Shown in pieces: positions 1 to 12,005 of a stretch of DNA of 64,000 bases. Numbering within the stretch: position 1 is the stretch's first letter; each line of letters opens with the position of its first letter. This DNA comes from Pegea sp. RAD2-039 (lineage: Eukaryota > Chordata > Thaliacea > Salpida > Salpidae): NCBI GenBank assembly GCA_034620365.1, contig JAQGEQ010000179.1, forward strand, positions 62,001 to 126,000, in the 5' to 3' direction. The translations under genes and the position numbers were made by a program. The notes under the pieces were generated by a model. The model was not told the DNA's origin. It searched no databases and worked only from the letters and a program-made list of their open reading frames with translations.

Positions 1-274
1 ATCTTCAGACAGAAACTTAGCTTCATTTAATGTCGCCAACTGCTGTTATCAATCAATTAGTTTTAATCAAGATCCATTTTATATAAAAAATAATTCAATA
101 TAAAAAATAAAGTTTAAAGATTTGTGAACACTGAATATAATAAAATTAAAACATACCGATTCAAGAGAGACATCATTAGCTTCTTCTTCATCTGATTGTG
201 AATCTTCTTCTTTTCCAAATGAACATCTGGGACTCAGGTTATTTTTAGCATGCCTTCTTTTTGAATGCATATTT
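1..274 (-). CDS. 5' coding exons of an unrecognised gene (partial, runs off left edge)
   Basis: On the minus strand an acceptor (gtttag) ends at 275, followed by ATG at 270. The first coding exon (157-270) gives 38 residues: a basic start (MHSKRRHAKNNLSPRCSFG) and then a very acidic stretch (EEDSQSDEEE). A good donor (gtatgt) lies at 151-156. A second exon begins after an acceptor at 43-44 and continues in phase 0 as QLATLNEAKFLSED to the window edge. The acceptor just before the ATG suggests an intron in the 5' UTR. The basic-acidic start resembles many nuclear proteins, but no family is recognised. The splice sites and phase agree, so a real gene is likely, though its identity is unknown. 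Confidence 0.5.
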
Positions 275-2436
275 CTAAACAGGAATTAAAAAACTGTAAA
301 ACTAAAAATTACTATAAAATATGTTGAGCTGGTCCTCTATCCAAGAATACACACTAATAAAAAATAAGTTAAATTATAACATAATGAAATGTGGGCACAA
401 ATATTGTTTCAATAGATTGAATAAGTCTTTTTTAACAACATAAATGACAAAAATTTAAGCAAAAAATAATTCATTAAAAAATAAAATATAAAGTTTTAGT
501 ATAAGGCTCTAATGAAAAAAAAACACATTATTGGTATAATACTATAAAAAATAAAAAGCGACCAGATGTAAAGCTATGTATTACATTTTTATATAAATAT
601 TTATTTATAAACAAAGTGATACAAGAAAAAATATTTGATCTTAAAACACTTTACCTTTATATCCAAAAACAACTAACTAAAAAACTATTATCTCAGAAAA
701 CAAAACTATTAAATGCAAAAAATGGCTTATAAGTATTTTAAGTTATACTATTATTAAACTGTAACTATACATATTAGCAAAACAATTTAGTAATATGATG
801 TAAACTTTTAAGTAATCAAACAAGTAAATAAAGTAACAATAGATTAAAACATTTTTATAGGTAAAAAAAACAAGTTGATGACCAAAAATTTTAATATTTA
901 AGAATGATTTAATATAAACTCATAAGAAAATAGAATTAGATTAAAGAAACTAATAAATACACTTCAAAATAAAAAAGAAACATCATTACTTAAGTTATTT
1001 AAACAAATTAAAAATAAATGAACATAATCTTAAGCAACATAAATTAATTTGTTTTAGTTTAAAAAAATACTAGTAAAAATTAAAATTATGAGTTTACAAT
1101 TAATTTTAGAATAATGTATATTTATATACTTATCAAGTTAAAGAAAATAAACAAACTCTAATAGTATAAGGAGAAAAATTCTCAAATTATCTTTAATTAA
1201 ATTAGTTATAGGCTTGGAAAAACACATTTTTATATAAAATTTAGAATCTACAACACTTCAAATAGTAAACAACAATTTATATATTTCTCTAAATTTTCAA
1301 ATTATGTAGAAGATTTTTCACAAAATAATTAATTTACAAATATAAACAAATGTTGAAGTTTCTTACAGCTTATAGATAGTAAAGTAAAAAGAAATTAAAT
1401 TTTAAAAATTGAGAGTACAAAGATGTTTTCTGTTCAATAATTAGTAACCAAACTTAAATAATATAAAAATTTTATTGAATAATGAATACTTAAAAAACTT
1501 ATTATTTGTGTAGCGAAAATTTTTGTTGGAAAATTCAAGATATGATTTTTGATTTAGGTAAAGATAAATTTGAAATTTTTTACGACTTAAAATTGTATAA
1601 CATAAAAATTAAATTATTTTGACTTTAATTTATTGTAAATTAAAAAGATTAATTTTTTAGTTACAAAATCAAAACATAAAAAAAAAAATTTTAACTGAAA
1701 TATAACTAAACTTTTTTTTTTTGAAAAAATTTTTTTGAAAAAAATTTAATCGTCTAACTTTCAATTATAAATATAAAAATATACTTCTATCAATCTTTTT
1801 AAGATTAAAAAATGTTGAATTAAATGTAGGCCTTTTTAAACTAAAAACAATAAAGTTACACTTAAAAGCGTCTTGTAAAGATGGTTAGCAACGTAAAAAG
1901 CGAGAAAAGCCGACAAAAATACTTGAGAAAAATAACAAAATTATAAATGATAGGCTAAAGTTAAATACTTAATGATGTTGTAAGAAAGTAGTATGCTGCC
2001 TGAGTACAATCAAATTAGATTTCAAAAATGAGCAAACATCACAAAAATAATTTTAAAAACCGAAAAAAAAATGAAAAAAGCCGGCAGAGTTTTGAATTCA
2101 TTCATCTGAGATCTTAAAATATATTAACTTAGAAATTTGGTATAGGCGATTCTTTTAAATGACGTAATGTCCTAGGCCATAGAAACACTATAAAGGCCAA
2201 CGGTGGATATTATGAAAACAATATATAAAATTTGTTTTTTTGATATAAGCAAAATGATGTTTTAACTGCACTGTTATAGAAATATTCTTCAAAATTATCA
2301 AAAGTTTTGATAAATTTTTTAAAAATTGTTCAAAAGTTTGAATAAATTAAAGTTACTACATTAAACTTGTCAATTATTACTGAATTTGTTCAATTTAAAC
2401 TTCGTATATTACTAAATGTTTATAAATTTCAGAGAG
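275..2436. other. AT-rich stretch with no gene seen
   Basis: The stretch is very AT-rich with many A and T runs, for example around 1680-1750. No open frame with coding character, RNA gene or clear repeat was found. The upstream end may hold the 5' UTR intron and promoter of the left-edge gene. Confidence 0.5.
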
Positions 2437-2454
2437 CTAGTGATAACTAACTAA

Positions 2455-3075
2455 TATCTTGTAATCCTTCAAAACTTCAAACTGCACTACAAACTGTCTA
2501 CGAATTGGCAGCTCAGAATCCAGCCCACAAAGTCTGAACTTATAACTTTTTCTCGTAAACCAGCTGTAAATTGCTTGAACCAATACTCCATTAATAGATT
2601 TATTATTCAACCGAGTATCTTCGGTCCTAGACCTTGGCATTACTCTATCATCTGACTTTAAATGATGCAATTATGTTTCTAAAATCTTTGGAAAATCAAT
2701 CAGCCTTGTCTACCTTATTATAAAAACCTTTAATTCTAAGAACCCATGCTTTTTCATCAATCTTTTCAAATTGTACGTACGTCCAATTCTTGAATACAAT
2801 GTCAGTGCCTGGATGCCATATCAAGTTGGTAATATCAAAACAATTGAATCTGTTCAGGCAACATTTGCGAGATTGGTATGCAGGAAACTTAATATTAAAT
2901 ATGATAATTATAAACATCGTCTCAGTTTCTTCAATTTAGATACTTTGGAAATCCGACGGATTAAATACAACTTAATTCTAATTTTGAAATTATCCACAAT
3001 TTAATTAACCTTCAGTTTGATGATTTCTTTTCCATTAGTCTTTCCCTCAAATTATATCAACTCAGACATTACATC
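2455..3075 (+). mobile_element. LINE reverse-transcriptase fragment, copy 1 (truncated)
   Basis: Read on the plus strand, this encodes the end of a non-LTR retrotransposon reverse transcriptase in more than one frame. A first part around 2460-2640 contains the phrase KSELITFSRKP. It is followed by RPILEYNVSAWMPYQVG and a conserved tail of the IESVQATFARLVCRK type at 2771-3004. The stretch from about 2600 to 3075 matches the element at 44650-45165 base for base, with scattered differences, and then diverges at both ends. Frameshifts and stops separate the blocks, so it is a dead copy. The form (RP-LEY, W-PY, IE-VQ-F) is typical of CR1, Jockey or RTE-like LINEs. Only the last part of ORF2 is present. 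Confidence 0.85.
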
Positions 3076-3548
3076 AAACTTTTGACAAGAAACTATTTCG
3101 CTTTGATTTAATAAGACATTTTTTGGTTCAGTATTAAAAAAAAACTAACAAAATTTTGAAATTATCATTTCCCAACTTTTAAAAATGTTAACTAAAAAAT
3201 TGTAATTCAAACGTAGATAGCAACCTATATGATATCGAAAATTATGAAAGTTAAAAAAAATGGATTAATAATTTTTAAATTGCTTCTGAAAAACAACCGA
3301 TTTATTTCTATGTCTTTTTTTGTAAAAGTAGTTTTATGTTTTGTTTATTATAACTCAACACAAAATATTTTAATTGTTGTTTATTGTTTTTTAGAACTAA
3401 ATTAAACGGTATAAGCAAACTTGTAGAACAAATTAAAAATAAATGAAAAAAATCTTAAATTGTAAATCTTATATCTTGTTACAGCGAAAGACTTTCTACA
3501 AAACCAAAAGTACTAAGTATCAACTTCACAACCAACTCAAGGTTGTAA
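3076..3548. other. AT-rich intergenic stretch
   Basis: Nothing is recognised here beyond the end of the LINE fragment. It includes the 3' flank of the coiled-coil gene that ends at 3549. Confidence 0.4.
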
Positions 3549-6500
3549 TCACGTGACATTGTAGTCACCACGTGCTTGTTGAGTGTATTTTTTCACTAAA
3601 TCATCAACATAATCTTGCTGTGATCGACTAAACCCAATCTCAGCACTTAACTTGTCTCTATCTTCAGATTTAGTGCCCTTAAAAAGTTCAAATTAAACAT
3701 TAAGATCTGAAAATTGATGAAAAAACCTTTTCAAAATTATTATCTGCAGAAATGGAGAAAATACCACCGCCTTTACTCTCTAAAACATCTCCTGCAGTCA
3801 TGGCAACAGTGAAGTCATTAAACTTCTCTAGAACTGACATCGTTTCGGTTGGAAGATCAGAAGACGTTGTAAAAGTATTAAAAGATTTCTGATGGAAAAA
3901 AATTGCTACTAGTAAAGAAAGTGGTTTCAAATTACAACCTCAGAACTTCGCGAGTTTTCTTTTTGTGGAGTTGAATGAATAAGATTTCTGTTATCAGTCA
4001 CCAAAGCAATAGAAGAACGATTTCTGATATTATTTTGATAAGATCTTTGATCATCTAATTGCTTATTAGATCGAAACTGTAAATAATCTGGTAACTGGTC
4101 ACTTGCAGTAAGACTAGAATCTGGCCTCCATGAAACAGAACTTTTTTGCTTGGTCTGTTCTAACCCATGAAGTTCTTTCAATGTTCTGCAAATATCAACT
4201 TGATGGAACATTTTTCAATTAAATAAACGTATTTACTGTAAATGTAATTGCTTCAACTTTTCATATTTAGCTAGTAGCTCTTCTATATCACCACTTCTAA
4301 CTTCTTGTTCCTTTTGATGAAGTAAAATTTGCAATTTGTCAATTTGAACTGAAAAAAATGTAAATTGTAGTTACTAATCAACCAGTGAAAATGTTGTCAC
4401 TTTGTAAATCTGTTAACTCAGTTTCTTTCTTGGCAAGCAGTTGATGAAGTTGCTTTCTTTGGTGAATACCCTCATCAATCATCTCATGAGACTTCTTAAG
4501 AGCTGATTTTAAATCAGGTATCCTAGAATCAAACCATTTGTAATTTCATGTGAAGAAATAAAAAAAACTGACCTGGAACATTCACAAGATCTGTTTTGTT
4601 TGTTCTAAAATTGTAAAAAGTTTTTTTAAGTTTATGAAAATTGATAAAAAACTTGTGAAGTATTTACATTGTTGACTAATTGTTCGATTTTTGTTAAAGC
4701 TTCATGCAGCTTAATTTGCAAATTCCTTTTTTCCATTTCAGCATTTTTTAAACAATTTTCAAGAGTATGAAATTGAAGTAATTTATCATTGTTTAATGAG
4801 TTCTTTTTTATCTCAGTTTCAATTAGCTTGCTGAAAAATAAAATAAACTACTAACTTTTTTACATAGATTAAAAAAAAATCAAATGCTTAATAAAGTTTG
4901 AAGCAATTTTCATTAAATATTCTAATTTCAATATTGTATCAGATCTTACTTTATACCTATTCAATTCCAAGTTGTCTTGCTGAAGTGAATTTAAAGCAGT
5001 TTGTAATTTGGAGCAAGTAGATTTCATTTCATCTTGATCAAGTTCTCTAAATTGCTTATCACGTGACTTATGAAGAGCTTTTTCGTGCTTTTCTTGTGAT
5101 TCTAAAAGTTTTTGAGACAAAATAGTCTCTCTATACCTGGACTCCTGACAAAAAAAAAACTTTATTTAGCTTTCAAATCTTTAAGTAATAATCCAAGCTT
5201 TTAATACTAACTTGCAACTCATTCGTCAACTTTTGACCAGTTTTCATTATTGTATCAAATAAATGTCCCAATTCATCAGAATTTTCATGTTGAACATCTT
5301 TAGAGAAAAAATCAAAAATATTATGATTACATCTACAAAATGACATCCTAAATAAAAATAATTTAAAATGCTTTCTAGTTTATTAAACAAATCAAGTAAT
5401 AAAAAATTAGTTTTATTATGTAAAAAATATTGTCTATCTAACTATTACACGATTGTCAAACTAAATTAAACTCATTTAGCTTCTTTAAGTTCAAAACAAA
5501 TTAAAAAATTATGCTGACTTAGGAAACACAAATTTACTATAAAAATTTAGAATAAAGCACTTGACAGTTGAACAAGTTTGCTCTTAACACAATTCAATAA
5601 TCTCAAAACGAAACTAATCGATTTTATTCTGAATCATATAAAAGATTCCAACTGTATAAAAAGTTGAAACGTTATGCTTAAAATATATATAAAGTAAATT
5701 AATAATGATAAAATACTCAACTGATTTCATTTTGAAGTGAGTCAACTGATAGTTCTGTGCTCTAAAAAGATTTGTAATTAAAGCAGAAAGTGAATAAATA
5801 AAAAAAGATTAAAATCATTCAAACAAATCATTATAAAAATTGATTTGATCAAAATCATCCAATGATAATCTTAAAAAATACCTTTATATTGGTTATAACC
5901 TTATTGTAGTTTAAAATTTTTTCTTTTTTCTTTTTGATTGGTGAAAATCCATCAAAATCAAAGTCTAAAATGTTTAGTAGTTTATTACTTAGAATATACA
6001 ACTTTAAAACAAATTCACCTTTAGAAGTATGTTTATTAACCAAAGTACTACAAAACCAACTATCAGTATCTATTTCAACATTATTCAAGCTTTGTGAGGA
6101 TGACAGAATCATTTTATTGGCTGAGTCTTCCATTTCTTCTGTCTCTTGTTGTTTCTTTAGAAATTTGAAAAATTTTTATATCAAACCAAAACATCAAATA
6201 AAAAGCTGCAGATAAAAATCTGCTAATCATCAAAAAAGTTATCTAACAGTTCCACATTTGTTATCTGCTTATCTGTCCAACATGTCTTGGAATCTTAGAA
6301 ATAATATTTTACAGAATTTTATAGAATTAAATTTTAAGACATAGACTTAATCATCCAAATTAAACATATAATATAATGACAAAAGTTAATTCAAATATTA
6401 AGCTTATTTACATTTTTTTCAGAAAAAAAGTTATTTTAAAATGTTGAAAAAAGTTTATGAAAAAAGAGTTTGTTTAAAAATTAAAATAAACATTTTTTTT

Positions 6501-7062
6501 ATCATTAAAATTTTTTAAATAATGTTTTGTAAATATTTTTAAGTTGTAAACAAACCTTTTTGAAAGACTCTATAGATGCGCCTTTTAGCTTTTTAATCTG
6601 CTCTAACTGCTTTTCCAAAGTCTACAAAACTCAAAACTATTACAACAAATTTACTTTAAAATTCTCTCATTTAAAAACACCATCTTTTTCAAAGATATAA
6701 GTAAATATATAAAATAAATTTGCATTTATAATTTTGATTCAAGCAATTAAAAATGTTTAATAAACAATTACTAGAAGAAGTAATTACTTGATGTATTTAT
6801 GATCAACAGAACAAATTTATATTCAAAGTTAGTTCACAAAAGAACATTGCAAAAAAATTGAATTTTAATTGATTTAAATGGGTACCTCAATTGTAGCTTG
6901 GGAGTTTGAATGATGTTTCAAGATATCTTGCAAAATATCATTTGCTAAATTAAAAAGTAAAATTGAGATAATAATTTTATAAATTTGATTAGAAGTTAAT
7001 AAATATTTTATAATACTTCAACATAAATAAATAAAAAACTTACTACATTTTGTATTTTGCAT
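3549..7062 (-). CDS. Coiled-coil protein of about 576 residues, 13 coding exons
   Basis: Thirteen exons join in frame through GT-AG introns, the smallest about 50 bases. The start is ATG at 7062 (MQNTKCTNDILQDILKHH) and the stop is TGA at 3549-3551. Exon 1 is 7044-7062 and the last exon is 3549-3677. The exon starting near 5347 also holds an internal ATG (MSFCRCNHNIFDFF), but the frame runs through it from upstream, so one gene is favoured over two. Residues about 150-420 are charged heptad-like sequence rich in K, E, Q and L (for example ELLAKYEKLKQLHLQTLKEL), predicting a long coiled coil. Residues about 420-530 are polar, serine-rich and probably disordered, with SRSQQDYVDDLVKKYTQQAR near the end. 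No catalytic domain or known family is recognised. A structural role at a centrosome, kinetochore or cytoskeleton is possible but is only a guess from the architecture. Confidence 0.7.
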
Positions 7063-8460
7063 TTTTATTTTGATAGTAGTTAAGAATAAAAGCTTTTATT
7101 TGAAATATGATCAGAGTATTTTTGGAATTTCTATAAAATTACAAATGGTAAGATTCAATTAGTCAAAAAAAAATCACATTTTAAAATTTATTAATCTCAA
7201 AATGTTCACCAATAAATTTAAAATATCGAATTATTCTGGCAAACGGTAGTTTTAAAATTAAACAACTTATTTGTTTAACATTTACTTTATTTTTCTGCAA
7301 AAGATAAATTAACGAATAAAATCAATATAAATTATGACAGATAACTAATATTATAAATTGATTTGTTATAAATCAAATAATTTTATTAATAAATAATAGT
7401 AATTAGTAAATCAAATCTGTCTCAACAATTATGATGTAAAAGTGATAATCGACAATTCTGTATTTCACTAATTGATGTATAAAACAGAGAAATGACCAAT
7501 AAGAATAATACATCAAATCCAAAATTATTTGATAAACAGTAACTATATTCAGAGATAAAAATTGAAAAATTTGATTCACATTGAGATAATTATGTTTTTA
7601 TAAAGTTTTTAATTTAACAACCGATTGACTATTCTATTTTTAATGTAATATATAATTAGTTAATTAATAAATATATTAAATAAATGAATTAATCAAATTT
7701 AATTTAAGGTTTTAAAAAACCAATACAAAATCAAAAACATGTGAAAAATGATCGAAACATCAATAAAACTTTAGCTAATATTAACTCGAATTACCGATGA
7801 TGTACAACATGATTTTAAACTAGTAAAAATATTTTCTTCGCTTTTAACTACTCTTGTTGTAAGCTTGATACTTTCATTTCATCTGTTACTCTCAATAGCT
7901 TTCACTTTCTATTGTATAAAGCTCAAGTAGAATGAGTGTATGGTGATTTGAATTACCCGCTTAAATAAAGCAATAAATCGAAACATTTCTACTTCTTCTA
8001 TAAACATATTTAAGTTTAGAAAAATTTTATTTTATCTAGCTCTGTCTCTAATCACATTACCCAACTATTGTCACACTTATCTATTTGTTGGTTATTTGAT
8101 ACAATATTCCCAAATTAATATAAGACTCAAAATATACATTTTCAAATAGAAATGTAACATAGATTTAACAGTCGATTATCAAAAATATTTTGTAGAATTA
8201 TAAACAAATTGCTCAAATGAAAGATGATTTAAGATGAAAAAAGGTAAAAGCTAATTTAATATGACAGAAAGCAAAAGTTAATCGCGGGTAACAAAAAAAA
8301 GGCAAAATAGAAAATACTTTTAGTAAGAGGTTAGTTGAGTAAAGAGTTACTTTAACTTTAATTTAGGTTTAAAAGTGCAACTCAGGTCTTAGACCTGATG
8401 TTTAGATAAGTTTTAAAAGAAATTGGGTGACAAGTTTAAACAGCTTTCGATTTATTTACA
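7063..8460. other. AT-rich intergenic stretch with no gene seen
   Basis: No coding frame with plausible composition was found. The part near 7063-7200 is probably the promoter or 5' UTR of the minus-strand coiled-coil gene. Confidence 0.4.
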
Positions 8461-8464
8461 ACAA

Positions 8465-8485
8465 TCAATAATAATAATAATAGGG
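8465..8485 (+). repeat. (AAT)n microsatellite
   Basis: A short run of AAT units is followed directly by GC-richer sequence of the retroelement fragment. Microsatellites of this kind often form from the tail of a non-LTR element, which fits the minus orientation of the neighbouring fragment. Confidence 0.7.
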
Positions 8486-8800
8486 GGCTGCTTCGGGCGA
8501 GAACGGCCACGCGAGCTGTACTTTGAGTGATGATATTGAAAAATAAACCAAAATACAGTGAAATGCAGAAGAACTAATAGAGCAAGACACAGTAAAATAC
8601 AAAAGAAAAGCTTTTAGGGTTTCTTTCTTTAGAGCAGGTTTTTCTTCCCTATCCTTCAGTTGTTTGCGAAGTAGAGGGTGCCATTTGAAGCGATCTGGAA
8701 TGTTGAGTGATTTCATATTACGCTTGTAAGTATCCTTAAAACGAAGACAGGGAAGGCCGATATAACGTTTGCCCTTTGATAGCAATCTATACAACAGATT
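8486..8800 (-). mobile_element. C-terminal fragment of a second endonuclease/reverse-transcriptase LINE
   Basis: The minus-strand frame reads LLSKGKRYIGLPCLRFKDTY and then KRNMKSLNIPDRFKW. This matches the ending common to many invertebrate endonuclease-reverse transcriptase proteins (basic GKR-x-G-P-LR-KD, then KR-MK-LNI and a tryptophan). The element is cut off on the 5' side and its frame ends in the AAT microsatellite at 8465-8485, as expected for a 3'-anchored LINE insertion. It resembles neither of the other two LINE copies in this window, so it belongs to another family. Confidence 0.55.
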
Positions 8801-9706
8801 CTTCTACAACAATTATACTTGTGATTACTTGTATAGAATAAACAAATCATTTTGTTTTGTAAACAATTTAAAATATTTACAAAACTGAAAAGTAAATATT
8901 CAAAAAAATTGCTCTATACATATTAAGCAAAACCAAAGCTACTGATTTTTAAAACAAAGTAAGTAGCAGAAGGTAAAGAAAGTCAAACTTTGGTTAAAAT
9001 CTTGCCAAGCTGGTTTTTTTTATTAAAAAGATGAAATAAGCTTCCCTTTATTTTTAATTTGCTCTTTTTCATCCTTTTTATTTTATATAATGCTTTGGTT
9101 GAAGTTATGTGCATTTTGTGGCTAATATTTTTAATTAACTTATCCTTTATCCTTTAAATATTATCCTTATTTGTTTTTGTTACAAATTGTATGATTTTTT
9201 AGCTTTATAACTTTTATGCAAATTATACTTCAGAACCAAATCTTTAATTCATTATAGACTTCTCATAACTTTATTATTTATTGCAATTTCTTCTATATTT
9301 ATTTAACATAGATATTATATATTCAATATAAATTCTATTTTTTATAACTAACATTAACATTCTTACTTTACTTATGATTTTCCACATTAACTTTAAATTA
9401 TAAAATTTTCTTGCTAATTATTTAAAGTTTTAAATAGTATGTTAATTTAAAAGATCTTAAGTACATAATATATTTTTAAAATCAGCTTTTTTTTAATATG
9501 AAAATATATTTTTTCTAACTTACAAATAATTTTTAATAAAAAGTTATTAGTTTTCAAATATAATAATATTTAAATATATTACCTAATAGCTTTCTAAATT
9601 ATAAATGCCCGTCGCTTATTAATCATTTTTTAATTTAGTTCAAATTGAAAACAAAAGGTTGTATTTCTCTCAGACAATTTATCTTTGAATTGAATAATCT
9701 ACCATC
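8801..9706. other. AT-rich intergenic stretch, probable promoter side of the Stum-like gene
   Basis: No coding frame was seen. The last ~80 bases upstream of 9707 are the likely 5' UTR of the next gene. No convincing TATA or initiator site can be singled out in such AT-rich DNA. Confidence 0.4.
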
Positions 9707-10128
9707 ATGGTGAGTTAATTATTGCTTTATACTAGATAGTTTGGTAAACTTCAATTAATCACTTTTTAGTGTGATTCAATGAAGTCAACTATTCCAAGAA
9801 TGGGTACTTGCTGGGCTTTCATTTGCTGTTTTGCAAATATCTTGATTCCAGGTTTAGGTAGATAATCAAAATTAATGTTACTTTATATATAAACATATTT
9901 AGTTGTAGTTACTCTGATGCTGATGTCTAAATAACTGCTGAATTTTAAACAGGAACTTATCTTTCTGCCTTTGCCTTATGCTGCTGCACAGCTGAGTCTT
10001 GTACATGTACACAATTTTGTGCTATAATGCTGATTGGGTTGGCACAGGAGTTAACCACACCGTTGCTTCTTGTTGGTTGGGTTTGGAGTATTTATTGGGG
10101 AGCTTTGATGTTTAAGAAAGCAGTTTAA
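9707..10128 (+). CDS. Stum/SPEC3-family small membrane protein (88 aa)
   Basis: Three coding exons: 9707-9709 (only the ATG, followed by gtgagt), 9770-9857 and 9953-10128 (TAA). The phases join exactly to give 88 residues. The protein has two hydrophobic stretches around WAFICCFANILIPGLGTYLS and LLLVGWVWSIYWGALM. The IPGLGT turn, the cysteine-rich middle (CCCTAESCTCTQFC) and the final LVGW-WSI-WG are hallmarks of the Stum/SPEC3 family. In Drosophila, Stum is needed for mechanical sensing in proprioceptive neurons; in sea urchin, SPEC3 is tied to ciliated ectoderm. A role in mechanosensory or ciliated cells is therefore an inference from the family. If the one-codon first exon were wrong, an in-frame ATG at 9779 would still give nearly the full protein. 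Confidence 0.82.
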
Positions 10129-11439
10129 TTTACTTTTGTGTTTATTTGCTGTATACATATTTGAAACTCAAACATGAAATAGAAAATTATTTGAAAGATT
10201 TTGGTCAATTTTTATCAATCTTTAATTTACTTAGGGGAAATTTGACATAATCTTTTAATGAAAACATATTTTTTTAAACAGCAATGATTGTTTTTCTAAA
10301 AAAAACTTATTTTGGTGCTAATAGAAAAGCTTTCAAGTAATGTTTACCAAAATAGTTACTCAGTCTTTAAAAGGCTTTAAAGCCATAATTAGTGATATTT
10401 TCACTGCAAAGGTTTCAACAAATTTGTAATTAAGTGGAAAATTTGTTAAATAATAATCGGATTATTATTCATTAATAGGTACATGGTTAATAAGCTAAAT
10501 AAATAATTAATAAACTTAATCGTAGTTTAACAAACTATGCTCAATATTGTTTTGAGACAAATTAATATAAGATCAATACAAGATGATTTACTTATTTTGA
10601 TAAGATTTTAAATTAATAGTTAAAAAAATCAACTTTGTTTTATTTTTATGATCAACCAATCTTTTTGAAATTTTATTTAAAAACTAAATTTAAATTTTCA
10701 ATAGTTTTAAGATGCACTGGAAAGCATTTACTTTACTTCGAAAGAACAAATTAATGTTAAAAGATTAAAAACTTGAAATTTTTCAAGTTGAAATAATAAA
10801 TCGAGTCAAATTGTTTTAATAGATATTTGTATTTTACAAAGCACTTAAGCTAGCAATAGCGTTTTTTTAAACCAAAGGTCGTTTTTAAAAGAATTAGAAC
10901 ACAATTCGTTTGTAGCTCTAAAAATGTTAAAAATACAACTGAAATTAACTTTCAAAAAAAAATGTATATCGGAAGAAAGAAAACTTTTGGTCTTACATAA
11001 GTAAGAGGAAATGAATAACAAATAGTTTTCAAACATAAGTTTTTTTAAATCTGACAGCTCTGAAAATCGAACAACAAATGTTAGGCTATTTACATTTTGA
11101 ATTAAAAGAAGTGGTTACTGGTCATATTAATCGCTTTAAATGTTTGTTTATTGTTACAAGAAATGTCGGAAAATTTCGTTGAAATTCTGTTGAACTTAAT
11201 TATAGGATTTATTGAATTACAGCTTTTATAACATGCTATATAAGCAGGAAAAAAATTTATATAAAATTCAAACCGTTTTTCAATCTTTTTTTGTTTAAAT
11301 GTTAAGACTCCCAGGTACTATGGAGTCTCCTTTAACCACTCAAAGTGAAGGTGATGCATCAAACTTATTTTACCTTTTATAATCTAGCAGTTTTGGTCTA
11401 TTTATAATAGTTTAATTGTACGTCGCTAAAGACATTTTA
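10129..11439. other. AT-rich intergenic stretch
   Basis: Nothing supportable was found. Short open frames here have the composition of random AT-rich DNA. Confidence 0.4.
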
Positions 11440-12005
11440 CTATGGATGAACTTTCTGATAAGGCTTCACAATACAGGTTTATACAAATATCAAGGACTCT
11501 TTTTCAATATTCGTAAAGGACAATGAAACGTAGAAGACAATTTAAAGAGAATATTAGGACGCTTAACAAAAAGTACTCTAAACTGTAAAGACTTGCAATT
11601 TTAAAGTCCAACGTATTGCTGAATATTTTTACGAGATTGATCTAGAATTCACCATCGACTGCTTACTGAAAAACCGAACAACCTAGAACTCAAAGCCCCA
11701 AAAGAAGCTTGAATATGGCTCTATCTACCCATAGTTAGCCCAACACCATTTTCTTTGCAAATGTATAAGATGGAGAGGAATCGACTGACCAAACTTGAAA
11801 ATACGTATTCCTAAGCTAAGAAAATAAATTTACTGTTGCATTCGTAGACGTAACGATGTCTTCTAATGAAGGAAGGCTTGCGACAATTCCAGAAGTCATA
11901 AGCGATAAGATAATAGGTTGTGCAGACCGACGCTGTAGGAAAACTATCGCTAAAAACTTTATTTCTTTAGGTACTAGAGTAAAGGTTATCAAGAAAATCA
12001 GCATC
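11440..12005 (+). pseudogene. Decayed coding-like sequence, origin unknown
   Basis: The plus strand holds two blocks with protein-like composition, broken by stops. One starts near 11443 (MDELSDKASQYRFIQISRTL, then a stop, then KRRRQFKENIRTLNKKYSKL). The other is open from about 11823 to 12005 and contains NEGRLATIPEVISDKIIGCA followed by RRCRKTIAKNF. The codon choice is less AT-biased than the flanks. No family is recognised. A dead gene or a transposon relic is the simplest reading. It could also be a chance frame. Confidence 0.25.

Noticed and set aside
2437..2917. Minus-strand frames over the first LINE fragment
   Set aside because: The reverse-transcriptase reading lies on the plus strand. 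The minus frames are its shadow.
5934..6215. Plus-strand frame of 93 residues
   Set aside because: It is antisense to an exon of the coiled-coil gene, which joins in frame with its neighbours.
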